Assembly (NCBI RefSeq): GCF_043641665.1
Contig: NC_092180.1
Location: forward strand, 31,009,445 to 31,073,444
Length of the DNA stretch: 64,000 bases
DNA from: Enoplosus armatus
Taxonomy: Eukaryota > Chordata > Actinopteri > Centrarchiformes > Enoplosidae
Direction of reading: 5' to 3'
In this document: one piece after another, positions 10,191 to 22,721 of the stretch
Layout: every line of letters begins with the position of its first letter
How positions within the stretch are numbered: position 1 is the first letter of the stretch
Made by a program: the position numbers and the translations under genes
The notes under the pieces: generated by a model
The model's database searches: none
Told to the model about the DNA's origin: nothing
Seen by the model: only the letters and a program-made list of their open reading frames with translations

Positions 10191-12400
10191 TGTACTTTTC
10201 TATTCAACACTGCCAATGACTCTGTTCTGCTCCAACCCGGTGCCCCATTCTGCGCCCAGCGACAAATGCAAAGAACTGATGTGGACATCTTCATGTGCAT
10301 ATATGTTAAAATGAACAGTGATCAACTATTTCCTGCACCAGTCCCGTGTCCATCATGTAAACCAGTCAGCTCATCACAGCCCTGTTCTGGTAGATTCTGA
10401 GTAGCATTATGTAAAAAGACCTCGCTCTCGTCTCCCCTCTTTCTCCCCTCCAGTCTCTCTTTGTTTTTGTCAAATGAATGCAAAAAAAAAAAAAAAAAAA
10501 AATGTGATACAGACTTCTTATTTAGCCTCTCAGACGTTCAAGGGCAGCTAATGGTGAACCCAAAAAGTCCTGACAACATCAACAAAACACCAGAGTGGGA
10601 ACACCGCTGCCCACGCTGCGGGAGATGAAATGTCTGCTGCGTGTAATGTAATGCAGCGGAAAAAAGCCGGCGCGTTGCCGTGAACTCGCAGCAGCCGGGG
10701 AACAGCTTGTAGGTACCGCTTCCCTGGGATAAAACTGACCTTTAATTGCATTAAGCTGCTGCGCACTCGCCACCGCAGACGCACCATCTGTGTGTGGCCT
10801 TTCCTCGCTCACCGTGGCTAACCTTGAGTTGCGGAGAGCAGCTGTCTGCAGGGGGAGCGGGCTCTGAGCGCTCACGTGGGTTTGAAAGGGGAGGACAGGG
10901 GGCCTGCTCCTCACCTGAATCCACAGTGACAGCTTCCCTCCAGGGCGGAGCGATGATGTGCACGCTGACTGGCCTTTCTTCCCCGGGATTTTTCTCCTCA
11001 TCTGACGTCTCGTGTCACCTCTCCTACGGTATCGACCCTTTCACTTGTCGCATCCTGCTATCTGACTTTCAAGCGTGGCTTTCATGACTTTCAGTTGGCG
11101 AGCGGGGTTATCCCGGGGGGGGGGCTGCTGGCGCTCCTTCAGTAACGTACTATAACCTATTGTACACGTGCTCTAGCTTTCGTTGCGTTCCGTTTTCGTG
11201 TTCGCTTGATCTGACGCGTCACTCTGGACTGATTTCATCCCCGGTGATAACATTCTCGATATGCCTTAAACATATTTCAAACACATTTCATTAACAATCA
11301 CAACATTTTGTTTTTGTTCGTTTCCATGTAATCTCACACAGGCGTGGTTTCCTCTGAGGAGATCCACTGGAGGTCCCTTTTTAAGTATTACGGTGTGTTC
11401 ACGGCCGTTACGCTTTACAAGCGGCAAAAAGGACAGAAGCAACCGCAATATGTGCTCATATGTGGATCAGGCGTCGGTCGCACCAGCTGTTTGTAAGTTC
11501 AAACCTGGCCTGGTTATCACGTGATGTGTATTATTTGATACTAATCATAAAAGTAATCTTTTCATCAAATGATATCAGTACAAAGTTATGCAATGTTCCA
11601 GGTAAATAACTAGCAGATGTTGGGGCCCCATACTGATAAGATTCATTATTATTTGGGTGTCTCCCTTGGAATGTGGGAGTTATGCGATAGAGGTCTCTTT
11701 TCCTTGACCCCTAGACTGCTGTCCAAATAACTTGTATATCGTCGGTTTTGGGGTACTGAGGGACCCTAGGGAAATATAAGTTTATAGATTCATGAGTTCT
11801 AGTAGGACCCTATATATGCCTAAATGTACAAAGGACGAGTTTAAAACAGTGTTCGGGGCAGCAGTACTGATTCGGCTACGGGTGCTGTACAGGTCAAGAT
11901 GCGCATGCCTGTTGATCCTGATCTTTGATGCAAGTAAAGAATATTATGTGAAAAGTCAGTATCAGCGGAGTCTCCTTCCATCATCGAATCATCGCCTACA
12001 TCTGGGGAATGAAGAAGAAATTGACAACAAACGTAAGAGTTTACTAGGTCAAAACGTACCAGCGGCCCTCTTTATAAACTAGCTGCTACATAGAGATCAG
12101 TTGTGATTGCACCCACCAACTGCTGGATGTTAAAAACCAAAACCAAATGAACAATTTGACTGTTACAAGAATCAGGTGCCGAAACCAAGTAGCCCGGGCC
12201 GCGAAGTGCCCCACGAGAGGAGGAGCAGCTTCCACGAACCAGAGCGCCACATAATACGGCCTCTATGCTTGACTCAAACTGTTAACTCCGAACCCTTCAG
12301 AATGGACATTTCCCATTACTCAGCACAAATTAATCAAAAGGCGGGAACAAACTGTATCTCTCACATTTTGAGTGCTCGATGTAGTAGAACGTGGCCTCAG
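10191..12400. other. Intergenic, no gene recognised
   Basis: No coding gene or transposon terminus could be supported over about 2.2 kb. It includes an A21 run (10482-10502) and a G10 run (11115-11124). Several open frames near 10.5-11.1 kb overlap on both strands with no recognisable protein signature. Confidence 0.55.
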
Positions 12401-12456
12401 TGTGTGTGTGTATATATATATCTATATGTATATATGTATGTATATGTATGTATGTG

Positions 12457-12486
<30 letters not shown>
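12401..12486. repeat. Compound (TG)n/(TA)n microsatellite
   Basis: Alternating TG, TATA and TATG units. The Tyr/Ile/Cys-rich open frames on both strands here are products of this repeat. Confidence 0.9.
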
Positions 12487-12491
<5 letters not shown>

Positions 12492-12558
12492 CACTCCGGG
12501 GCTCCGTACTGTTCTCATATTGGCATGCGCCGACCGTGCATGCAGCCTGTTACAGTCG

Positions 12559-12611
12559 CCCCCCCCCCCCCCCCCTCCCCGGGGATCAATAAAGTATTTC
12601 TGATTCTGATA
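12559..12611 (+). repeat. LINE-type 3' tail next to a C run
   Basis: A C17 run is followed by 'ggggatcaataaagtatttc' and GATTCTGAT. This AATAAA-plus-GATTCT ending is typical of several fish non-LTR retrotransposons. Only the terminal few tens of bases are present. Confidence 0.5.
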
Positions 12612-13666
12612 CATGTCTCTCAGCAAAAGCCAGCCCTCAGACGTCGATCAGCTGTTGCCACGGAAGCTGGCCTGAAGCTTTACTGTTTCTACGAACATAT
12701 CCCTGTATATGCCCGATAGCTGCTGCATCAGTGCGGTTCATCTTTGGGAGGATTCAGGCTTCAGTTTGGTCACACTGCTGCCGCTCCGAAAGCCCGCTGC
12801 TCCCGCAAGTAAGGGTTGGGACGTGGTGAGCCGCTTCGGGTGAAGCGCTGAAGAGAGAGGCGGAGGGAGATGTATGTCTGCCATTTACTCCCGGAGCAAT
12901 AATAACCTCTTTAATCTCTCCCTCTCTTCAGTAACCTGAACTGATAAAGGGCATTTCAATTTAATAGATGTCTCTCTTCCCGTTAAGCCGGTATTAAACC
13001 CTCTGAAGGCAGTGGCCGGTGTGCTGTTCTGCTCTGTACAGCATTTTGTCTTTTCACATTCTAAATGTTGCTTTGCGTCTATTTGCAGAGCATATACGAC
13101 TATCTTATCGCCAGACTGCTTTGAAAACAAGACGGGTCGTGAAGGAAAGCTAGAAGGGGCGTGATTTGATCCGTCAAACGTCTTCAGCGTTTTCAAATGA
13201 ACGCACAGTTCGGCAAAAAAAAGAAAGAAAGTGTAGCTGCCATTAGTGTGATTTTAGTTTTTTAGCCCAGTCGTCGCGGCATTGGAGATAACCTCAGGTC
13301 TTTTTCAGTGGGGTTCGACGAGATGTGCCTCGGTCGTGTTACCTGCAGCCAAAACAAAAACAGAGCGTTTTTATCTCCATCCTTCTCGTCTGTGTCTAAA
13401 CCTCACCCCACTACTGACTGACTGACTGACTGACTGACAGTGAATGGGCTCATTCTATGTGACGTGAGGGAGCTGTGGGGACTCACTGATGGCTGCATAC
13501 AGGTGTCACCGTGAGAGACTCCGGATCAACAGACGACCGACGCCGCTGTTGTTGCTGTTGTTGTCGTTGTTGTGGCTCAGGGCTCGGCGGCACTGTTTTG
13601 TGGGAAGGAGGGTGTCGCTTCAGTGGGCCCTCCCTGTGACACCTGCCCAGGTCCTGTCCAGGTTTT
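12612..13666. other. Intergenic, no gene recognised
   Basis: No supported gene. It contains a short (ACTG)n tetranucleotide array (13413-13438, about 6 units) and a (GTT)n-like stretch (13544-13573). Confidence 0.55.
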
Positions 13667-13716
13667 GATTAGATTAGATTAGACAGCTTTATTAATCCCC
13701 AGCGGGGGAAACTCAT
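13667..13716 (-). repeat. LINE-type 3' tail, reverse orientation
   Basis: GATTAGATTAGA followed by 'ctttattaatccccagcggg' is the reverse complement of the 'ggggatyaataaag' ending seen at 12579. It is a short remnant of a related retrotransposon 3' end inserted on the minus strand. Confidence 0.45.
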
Positions 13717-16700
13717 CTACCGCCAACTCAACTCACACCATGAAACAGGTGCTGCGGATCTGGTCCACGTCTAAACGTGTTCATTATAAAACCGGACTGC
13801 GGCCGGAACAAAAGACCTTCTGAATCCGTATTCACACATGCACTGCTACCCTGAACTTTTCTGGACCGGAACTTTTACACCTCACGCAACAGGAAAGTAT
13901 TAAGTATTTCTAAAAAAAAAAAAAGTATTTTATGCACAAATTGAAAATGCGCATTAAAAACAGGCGGATGAACTGAACACTAACGCAGTCAGGCAACGCC
14001 GCACGATGACAGAGATGAATAAAACGTCAGTTTACCGCTCGTCAGAGAGCGCTTCTGGTGCGTATGAATGAAGGAGTGATTTCACAGCAGCCGTGTGTTC
14101 TGAGTATTTTAAAGAGGCCAATGGTTTTCACTTGGGTGGGTGGTTGTTGGAGATTGCGGGGGGCCTGTCCAGCGTTGCTTTGACAGATGAGTCGCAGTGC
14201 CTCTTCAGAGGGTGGTGGCGTGCCGCGTGTACGAGCCTTAAGCTAGACCTGTGTGTAGTGGTTCTCACAGCTTAGCGGAAGCCCTGCAGTGTCCTGCAAC
14301 CGTTTTAACGATTGCCCCCTTTGTGTCGTACACTGCTGTATACTAGTGTTTTTAGACGAGATTCAAACCCACGTTTATTGTGACACCATCACAGATGACA
14401 AAAAGGCTCGTCGTCAGTCCACCTCTCTCATCTCTGGAGCTTTTAGTCCGTTTAGCCCGCTGCAGTCCATTCAATGAGGAAGGAAGGAGGGTGTGATCCA
14501 TCTCACAAAGAGACTTACGTCCCAGAACCATTGTGGGTCATCATAGCTCTCATTGGAGCGGCCGTCTGGGGGGGGGGGGGGGGGGGGGGGGGTTATTCCT
14601 CTGGAACAGCAGAGATGGAAGATGGGTTCGTAATGTGTTTGATTTAACTGAACAACCTTCAGTCCACATGGAGGATGGTGTCATGGTGATCAGATTTTTC
14701 TTTTCCTGTGTTGCTGGTCGATAGCGAACAGCCGCTGCCGTGTCTAATTTGAAAGTCCTGCTTATGAATTATGTACGACGCGGCAATGGGTGCACTTTGT
14801 GGAGCAAGGTAGAATAATTGCAGTAACCTTCCCGCGTCCTTCACCTTCCCCGGGAGAGTCCAGAGCCTTTGCGGCGGTGGGGGGGGGCGGTGCAGAGCTC
14901 CACCTCTCTGTCACATAAGAGAAACAAATGACTGGGATCGATGATTTGAAAGAAATCCTCTGAATGGGAGCGAATGCCCTCCTGTGTGTGTGTGTGTGTG
15001 TGTGTGTGTTTGGCTATAATTAGAGAGCGCAGCGTTTCGGAGCCCGGCGGCACTTGCAGAGGTGGAGGAACCCCAGCTGAAGGATTGATAGGATAATGGA
15101 GCTCTAACTCTCACTCGGCCAGTCTCAGCAGGGGTCCGAAGAGTCCATTTTGAATTGCTGCACCGGAGCCCATTAACTGGGCAAGCCCCACCGCTCTTGA
15201 CAGCTTTCTGTGCATCTGCACTGGCCTCCGGGCCTGTTTTGAATGACTGCTAATCAGCTTATTTCTTCCAGATCCCGGCGCTTTGTTCCTCCTGTACTAC
15301 GACGTCGCTAAAATTGCTACTAATGGGGCAACAAACAGGAGCTGTCAGCCGGTCACACGCTCGGGTTGTAAACAGGCTGACAGGTGTGCCATGAGGTGCT
15401 GCTGTGGCCCTGTAGCCCTTTTTTGGGTGCATGTCTGGCTGTGTTCTAAACTATTCGTATTTCTCCCTCGTTGGGTGGGGCTGGTGGGTTAAATCAGATG
15501 GTTTTGGTGGGATGGGAAAAGGCAGGTGGTGGGTCGATCTGGATGCATGCTATCAGGCACCCGTCGTGTGCTGTGTGTCGTTATATTTATGGGAAACAGA
15601 CAGAAAGAAAAGAGAGAAACCCCCTTTACTGAGATCTTTGCGATTTGTGTCTCTCTTGCGGCCGTTTTCCTGCTTCTCTGATCGCACACTGCACTTTTGT
15701 GCACATTTTCTTGCTCGCTGCCCGGCGCGACAGCCACGCTTCCTTGGACGCTCACCTCCGTAGGTACGAACAGCCGTCCGCCGATCTGACGGCAGCGAGA
15801 ACACGTGGCATGAGCATTTGCCGCATTTGTATACGCTCGAGTGTGTGTTCTCCCTCCCTGAGGCTTTGCGCAGATTCCCAGCAGTTTGTCCTCTGTGTCA
15901 GCCCCGGCCCCCGGCCTACACCACAGCAATGCCTGCTCTCACAAAAAATTACAGCCTCGGTAAAATGATTTAAAAAGTGATACACAGCGATGTGAAGCAC
16001 AAATCACAAGAACATAACACTTCCTGGACTGGAAGGAAGGAAGGAAACCAAAATGCACTTGTACATGCAGCGTAAGTAGCGTAGTATAGAAATGTCATTT
16101 CTTTGAGACAGGGCCTGTGGGTGTGAAAGAACTGCTCTGTTTGGTGCCTTAAACTTTGCCCACAGTGTATTCTTTTTGTATATACAGTACAATACCACAC
16201 ATTTTAACCACATTTCCAGAAAATGGTCCAAAGAAAACCTGGCCTGGCTGCTCGTTTTCCCCTCCTCTGCTGCTGTGTGAACGTGAGTTCATGAACAGCT
16301 GCTGGAGCTAATTCTCCAGTCGCTGCCATTAAACCATCGCAGAGGAAGAAGAGGACGCGACGAGTTTAAAGAGTGCAAGTGCAAGTGTTTTACAACTCCA
16401 TGAACCATAACTTGGGGTATTTTCAGTGTTTGCAGAAAACCAGCAGATGCTGAAAGTCCCTTATACGATCCTTAGCTGCTGCCTAAAGCTAACGAAGCAT
16501 GCATGTTTGTGTGGAAATGACAATGCATTTAAAGGTGTAACTAGGACATCAACTTCAACATGGCGGATCGACTGACAGACCAACACTGGAATGGTTTATT
16601 CCACCTCTTCCGAACTCTGTCCTTGTTATTATCTTCAGCGGGACATCCATTTTTCACGCCATCCGCGCCGCATGAGATCTAATTACAGAACGTGGGCTGA

Positions 16701-17334
16701 GAGAAGAGGAGGCTCCTGTATGTAGCTTGTTTTTCCTGCACTGAAGGAGCCCGTGCGGCATCCATCAGTCGTGTCCCAAAGTGCAGCTGATAACAAAGGA
16801 GCCGTGGAGTGGAGAGAGGAGAGACAGAAACCACAGAGGGGGAGCGGAAAAGCTGACGTGATTGTTAATTTCAGGAGAGTGTAATTTGAGGAAGAGGCAA
16901 ATAACTCTCATGCACTCGCTCTAGGAAATCTCCCCCTCATCAAATTGCATCTGGGTTTGCTGAGCTCTAAAAAGAAATTGGTTTTCTGCCTTGGGAGCGA
17001 TAGTGTCACTGCTGGGGCTCATCCTGCTTGATCACATGATGAAGCTGAAATTGAAAGGTTATTGAGGTTCATTTTGGTCAACAGGCGTTCAGACAATCAC
17101 CTTCTCCCGTCGGCCAATGAAAGGTGATGACAGTAAGGACTTCAAAGTGATGCAGGTGCAGAACACCATGATGGTTTGATGACACAGAAGAGGAAACGCA
17201 CAAATGCATGTTTTGCTGCTTTCACAACTATAGTTATGCAAAAAGAAACAGGCAATGAATTATGACTCAATTTAAACACCAAACGCATAGCAGAGAGAAA
17301 AGAATGCAGCCTAAACCTTAAACTTGACCACGCA
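13717..17334. other. Long non-coding interval
   Basis: No gene supported over 3.6 kb. It contains an uninterrupted G25 run (14568-14592), a (TG)n microsatellite (14983-15010) and a further G-rich run near 14876-14890. The overlapping open frames on both strands at 15.4-16.0 kb have no recognisable domain. Stretches around 14994-15275 and 16860-17060 are non-repetitive and carry TAATTA, CTAATCAG and similar homeodomain-like sites, so they could be regulatory. Confidence 0.5.
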
Positions 17335-17420
17335 CGCAGGTACCGCAGGACGCGAACCCTGGTCTCCGGGGTCAAAGTCCTGCTCACTTTCTACACCCAC
17401 CATCTACAAGGAGCGCCTTC
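17335..17420 (-). repeat. Possible tRNA-derived SINE head
   Basis: On the minus strand, GACTTTGACCCCGGAGACCA is followed by GGTTCGCGTCC, one mismatch from the pol III B-box GGTTCGANTCC. No convincing A-box or SINE tail was seen, so this is a weak call. Confidence 0.3.
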
Positions 17421-20400
17421 CAGATGAAGTTCTGTGTGGTACAAGAACATAGTACTTTGTGGACTGGTAAAAAAAAAAAAACAGTTCCAGTGAACATAAA
17501 GCAGGCAGCGATTACTTACACGTTACACATTTCCTTAATTCATAAGTCAAATAGAGTGGAATAATATGTGCATTGGCAGTAAACATACAACATCCAAAGT
17601 ACAGCCATCAAGGGACTTTACCTTCAGAAGAATCAAACAAGACATTTATCCATCGTCTCAAGGTACCTTGAAGTCACCTTGAAGTTGACATGCTGTCCAC
17701 CTAGAGACAAACGTGTCAACGAGTTTTGTGACCGTGATGCTGCATCGACCGCGTGATTCACAGAGTGAATCATGGCGCTCTTTAAAAGCTCTCCTCCAGC
17801 AGCAGGACCCGAGGCTTGTAGAAGAAGAAAGGGTTTCCTTCGGGTGGAGGTTCAGAGCTTCACCTCAGGTCACCTCCGCCCCCTGAACTCATCTATCCTT
17901 TCTCCTCAGCGCCACCCATTTTCTGCCTGATCCCTTGCGGTGCTTCCCTGGAGCCCTCGGGCACCTTTCTGGCACACTCCAGCACGATTCCCTTTTTTTC
18001 TTTGGCAGGAGCAGCCTGACATTCCATCACTGCGGTGTAGCAGCTCAAAAACTAGCCTTTTCACTTCAGGTTAGCTTTCCTTTCCCCAAGTGTTTCCCTT
18101 GTTTACCTCCTGGCTAGTCTGGCTCACCCGATGTAGGCTGTTGGGATAAATCTGCCATTGGGCGACTATTTCAGTCAGCATTCTCCACCCCTTCCGCTAT
18201 CCGCAACAACCTCCGAGCTAGCAGCCTACACCCTGAAAATGGCAACTTTTGACAAAGATTTGGATCATCTGTGGCTTTAACGGGTCCAGTGAGCCCCCCC
18301 CCAGAGCTACAGTATAGGTAGGCTTCACCTCAAGTTATGTTTGTCTTTTTTAACAGTAAAAGTTGTAAAATCACATCGTCTGCATACGTCGTTTACTATT
18401 TTATGTGGCGTTTTCTTTTACGGGGATTTAACCATTTTAATGCCAGGGCTCGCCTCCCCACGTGCAAATGTTCCACCAAAATAAGCCCCCCCCCCCCCCC
18501 CCCCGACACTATTTTGCACCATTGCTGTATCCTGGGCTTAGCGCCATCCAAGACAATCGTGGCTGGTTTAAAGAAACGCAAACAAGCCAGAACGTTTTTT
18601 TCCCCCTATCCCAGGGCGACGATGGGTTGAGCCAGACCTTTCCCCGAAGTGCAAGACCACCTTCTCGCTAACCTTTTTCCCAAGTCTCAGGAGCCTCATC
18701 ATGTCCCGCCTCAGAAGTCCACCTCCCCATTACTGGATACTCCTGTTGATACTGATTGTCCAAGCCCTGAGTTTCCCTTGTCTGGGTGTGTGTGTGTGTA
18801 TTTCACATTAAATTGTACTATTTTCCCCCTACATTTTAACTTTTGCTCTATTTGTCTCGGTCTTAGATTCTCTTTTTTTTTTTTGTCTCATTTCTCATTT
18901 TGCATGTGGTTTCCTTTTGCACATTTTGTTTGAGCATTGTTGGAGGGAGCCAGGGAACTAGAATTACATTGCCAGCGATTGCTTCACTGTAATTGTTGTG
19001 CATATGACATATAAAGAACTTGAGGATATCACATCTTATTTTCTTTATCATTTACTTCTGATGTCCGTCCAGAATAAACCTCCATAAATCCACTTAGAAA
19101 TCAGAGGAAAAAAAGATGCTGCAGAACTCAGCCTGAGAATCATCATGTTTTTAAGTTTTCGGCTAATAGCTAATTCAGCATACTTTTAATGGTGACGCTT
19201 CGACTAAATGTTAAAGAAAATACAGGCTAAAAGCTTTTGAAGTGGACTTTGAAATATCAGTGGCTGGGGAGGTTCTGTCATGATGATGTCCATCTTCCTC
19301 CTCTTCAACCTCAGACTCTCCTTCTCCTGGTCTCTGTGTGAAGCCTCCCATGGTTCATTACACTCCACAGAACCTTATGGTGAACTAATCAAGTATTTCA
19401 CTGAATTAAATTCTAGTGCAGAAATAGTGCAGAAGTTAAAATATAGGAATATAATATTCATAGAATAAAACATAATACATGGGGACAAAATTAGGATTAT
19501 GAAAAGCAATCATGGATTTTTTTTAACCAAGGTGAGGTAAATAATGTCTTGATAAATGCTACAGACACAAACAGACATTCTGTAAGACATGCTCCCCGCC
19601 TTGTTGTCTTATTAATTTTAATCAGCACTAATCCATATTTAATAACTCTTCTTCAATGAGTTGTGTGAACATTCTCTGCCTGTTGGGGAAAATGCTGTAT
19701 TGACGTGTTCCATTTGATTCTGCTGCTGTGGAGTTGTTTGGAGCTAACACCACTGTTTCAGTAATACTGTGGGGACTCATTTGGACTTAGAGTTGCCTTC
19801 TTTTGAGGATCATTAATAAAACACAAACCCTGTAAAATTCAGATGAAGAGGCTATGTGCTGCCGCGATGAACCCACGCTGATGGAAACACGTTTGTTTTA
19901 GAGAGAAAATTGGTTCCTGAGTGAATCATGTCTCCACACCAAATTAAAATCGTTCCTCCAGGCGCTGAGCAGCCAGAGCAAACTGAGCAATTGCAATAGT
20001 TTCAAATCCCATTAACCTCTCCTGCATCTCCAGCTCGATTGTATGCATAAACCATCTCATGTCTAAATATTGACTCAATATACTTCATTGCATTCAACAT
20101 AAATGTCCCATTCAGCTTGCCTGCGTCAGACCGATTTTATAAGGAAATGTTGAATCATCAGGCAGAAGGAACACAATCTGTTTACTACACATGTTACACA
20201 GAGACAGTGTGACAGTTACCTGCTCACTGGCTGACACCAATGTGTACCACGATCCGCAAATATCGCACTACACACAAACGTGTATTTTTCAGTCCACAAA
20301 AATACAGAGCAGATTTTCAAATATTCATGATTTACTCTGTAAACAAGTCTTTTAATTTCACATAAAAATGATACAGGTTTAGTTTCACCACAAAAACACA

Positions 20401-21084
20401 TGTCCCACTCAGGAATACTGCATTTCAATTAACTTATAACATACTTTGATGTAAAGTGACTAAAGCGTTCTTAAAACTAATTCCCTTTTTGTTCACTCTT
20501 GAACTCTTAAACGTCTTTTTTTTGAACTGCGAGCCGTATTCATACGACGCAACACGTGTTAATGTTGACATTTCTGACCAAATGTATAAAAATTGGCATG
20601 TCATGGGTTGAAAATGGCTTAAACACTGTTTAAAAATCAGCCTTGAACCTTGCAAGGTCGTTGGGTTAAATAAAGATGCTCCGCTTTGTCTTTCACCTCC
20701 TCCTTTCAGCCTTCTTCCAGTACTGTTCTGTAGGTCTGTCTGCTTATGTGTCACCCCCTGCTGGTGTAGCTGGTAACTGCACCTCACAAATGTGATTTCT
20801 TTTTTTTTCTTTTTTCTACAGATCTGCTGCAGGTACGAATTTGACAAAAATCCGCAAACAAATGGGATTGAAGTCACAAATGTCATCATGTACAATTGGA
20901 TACACAAATGTGTAAGTATGAACAAAAACAAAACCTGCTTCATTTTTATGGAAAAGTAAAATACGTGTTTACAGAGTAAGTTATTTGCAAATCGCTCTGT
21001 ATTTTTGTGGATATGACTTTACACATGACTAATCAAAAAATAAGTTTGTGGATAGTGAGATATTTGTGGATCATGTCACACATA
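17421..21084. other. Long non-coding interval
   Basis: No gene supported. It contains a C19 run (18486-18504) and several A/T runs. The 169-codon minus-strand open frame at 20434-20943 is low-complexity with no recognisable domain. The block at about 19850-20110 is non-repetitive, with ATGCATAA and TCAATATA type motifs, and may be a conserved regulatory element. Confidence 0.5.
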
Positions 21085-22719
21085 CAGTGCATCCGGAAAG
21101 TATTCACAGCGCTTCACTTTTTCCACATTTTGTTATGTTGCAGCCTTATACCAAAATGGATTAAATTCATTTTTTTCCTCAAAATTCTACACACAACACC
21201 CCATAATGACAACGTGAAAAAAGTTTTTGAGATTTTTGCAAATTTATTAAAAATAAAAAACCTGCGAAATCACATGTACATAAGTATTCACAGCCTTTGC
21301 TCAATACTTTGTTGATGCACCTTTGGCAGCAATTACAGCCTCAAGTCTTTTTGAATATGATGCCACAAGCTTGGCACACCTATCTTTGGGCAGTTTCACC
21401 CATTCCTCTTTGCAGCACCTCTCAAGCTCCATCAGGTTGGATGGGAAGCGTCGGTGCACAGCCATTTTCAGATCTCTCCAGAGATGTTCAATCGGATTCA
21501 AGTCTGGGCTCTGGCTGGGCCACTCAAGGACATTCACAGAGTTGTCCTGAAGCCACTCCTTTGATATCTTGGCTGTGTGCTTAGGGTCGTTGTCCTGCTG
21601 AAAGATAAACCGTCGCCCCAGTCTGAGGTCAAGAGCGCTCTGGAGCAGGTTTTCATCCAGGATGTCTCTGTACTTTGCTGCATTCATCTTTCCCTCTATC
21701 CTGACTAGTCTCCCAGTTCCTGCCGCTGAAAAACATCCCCACAGCATGATGCTGCCACCACCATGCTTCACTGTAGGGATGGTATTGGCCTGGTGATGAG
21801 CGGTGCCTGGTTTCCTCCAAACGTGACGCCTGGCATTCACACCAAAGAGTTCAATCTTTGTCTCATCAGACCAGAGAATTTTGTTTCTCATGGTCTGAGA
21901 GTCCTTCAGGTGCCTTTTGGCAAACTCCAGGCGGGCTGCTATGTGCCTTTTACTAAGGAGTGGCTTCCATCTGGCCACTCTACCATACAGGCCTGATTGG
22001 TGGATTGCTGCAGAGATGGTTGTCCTTCTGGAAGGTTCTCCTCTCTCCACAGAGGAACTCTGGAGCTCTGACAGAGTGACCATCGGGTTCTTGGTCACCT
22101 CCCTGACTAAGGCCCTTCTCCCCCGATTACTCAGTTTAGATGGCCGGCCAGCTCTAGGAAGAGTCCTGGTGGTTCCGAACTTCTTCCACTTACAGATGAT
22201 GGAGGCCACTGTGCTCATTGGGACCTTCAAAGCAGCAGAAATTTTTCTGTAACCTTCCCCAGATTTGTGCCTCGAGACAATCCTGTCTCGGAGGTCTACA
22301 GACAATTCCTTTGACTTCATGCTTGGTTTGTGCTCTGACATGCACTGTCAACTGTGGGACCTTATATAGGCAGGTGTGTGCCTTTCCAAATCATGTCCAA
22401 TCAACTGAATTTACCACAGGTGGACTCCAATTAAGCTGCAGAAACATCTCAAGGATGATCAGTGGAAACAGGATGCACCTGAGCTCAATTTTGAGCTTCA
22501 TGGCAAAGGCTGTGAATACTTGTGTACATGTGATTTCTTAGTTTTTTATTTTTAATAAATTTGCAAAAATTTCAAAAAAACTTTTTTCACATTGTCATTA
22601 TGGGGTGTTGTGTGTAGAATTTTGAGGAAAAAAATGAATTTAATCCATTTTGGAATAAGGGTGTAACATAACAAAATGTGGAAAAAGTGAAGCGCCGTGA
22701 ATACTTTCCGGATGCACTG
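21085..22719 (-). mobile_element. Structurally complete Tc1-like transposon
   Basis: The element is flanked by TA duplications (21083-21084 and 22720-22721). It has long terminal inverted repeats, 21085-21300 and 22503-22719, about 95% identical by eye and starting CAGTGCATCCGGAAAGTATT. Each repeat carries a second copy of the GTATTCACAG core near its inner end, the IR/DR layout of Sleeping Beauty-type elements, where these are transposase binding sites. Between the repeats lies one uninterrupted transposase. Nothing visible is broken, unlike the other Tc1-like copies here. Confidence 0.95.
21301..22341 (-). CDS. Tc1-like DD34E transposase, full length and open
   Basis: The enzyme cuts and pastes the surrounding element at TA dinucleotides. 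It has 346 residues, normal for Tc1/Sleeping Beauty-type transposases. The first helix-turn-helix is about 11-55 (SVDLRDRIVSRHKSGEGYRK) and the second about 75-125, with GRPSKLS between them as an AT-hook-like GRP motif. The DDE catalytic domain shows Asp159 (LWSDETKIELFG), Asp250 ([12 protein letters not shown]) and Glu285 (SPDLNPIEHLW), with exactly 34 residues between the second Asp and the Glu. The glycine-rich box (KHGGGSIMLWG) is at 192-202. The start MSEHKPSMKSKELS is followed by the usual KSKEL motif. No stops or frameshifts are visible. Confidence 0.95.
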   Translation of the reverse strand: MSEHKPSMKSKELSVDLRDRIVSRHKSGEGYRKISAALKVPMSTVASIICKWKKFGTTRTLPRAGRPSKLSNRGRRALVREVTKNPMVTLSELQSSSVERGEPSRRTTISAAIHQSGLYGRVARWKPLLSKRHIAARLEFAKRHLKDSQTMRNKILWSDETKIELFGVNARRHVWRKPGTAHHQANTIPTVKHGGGSIMLWGCFSAAGTGRLVRIEGKMNAAKYRDILDENLLQSALDLRLGRRFIFQQDNDPKHTAKISKEWLQDNSVNVLEWPSQSPDLNPIEHLWRDLKMAVHRRFPSNLMELERCCKEEWVKLPKDRCAKLVASYSKRLEAVIAAKGASTKY

Positions 22720-22721
22720 TA

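Noticed and set aside
12330..12719. Tyr/Ile/Cys-rich open frames (also near 28126-28353 and 29774-30226)
   Set aside because: Translations of TA/TG microsatellites.
15431..16000. Several overlapping open frames on both strands
   Set aside because: Open on both strands at once because of local GC content. No protein signature, and no frame is favoured.
20434..20943. 169-codon minus-strand open frame
   Set aside because: It is low-complexity, with runs of Lys and mixed composition. It has no recognisable domain, promoter or splice context, and reads like chance in AT-rich DNA.
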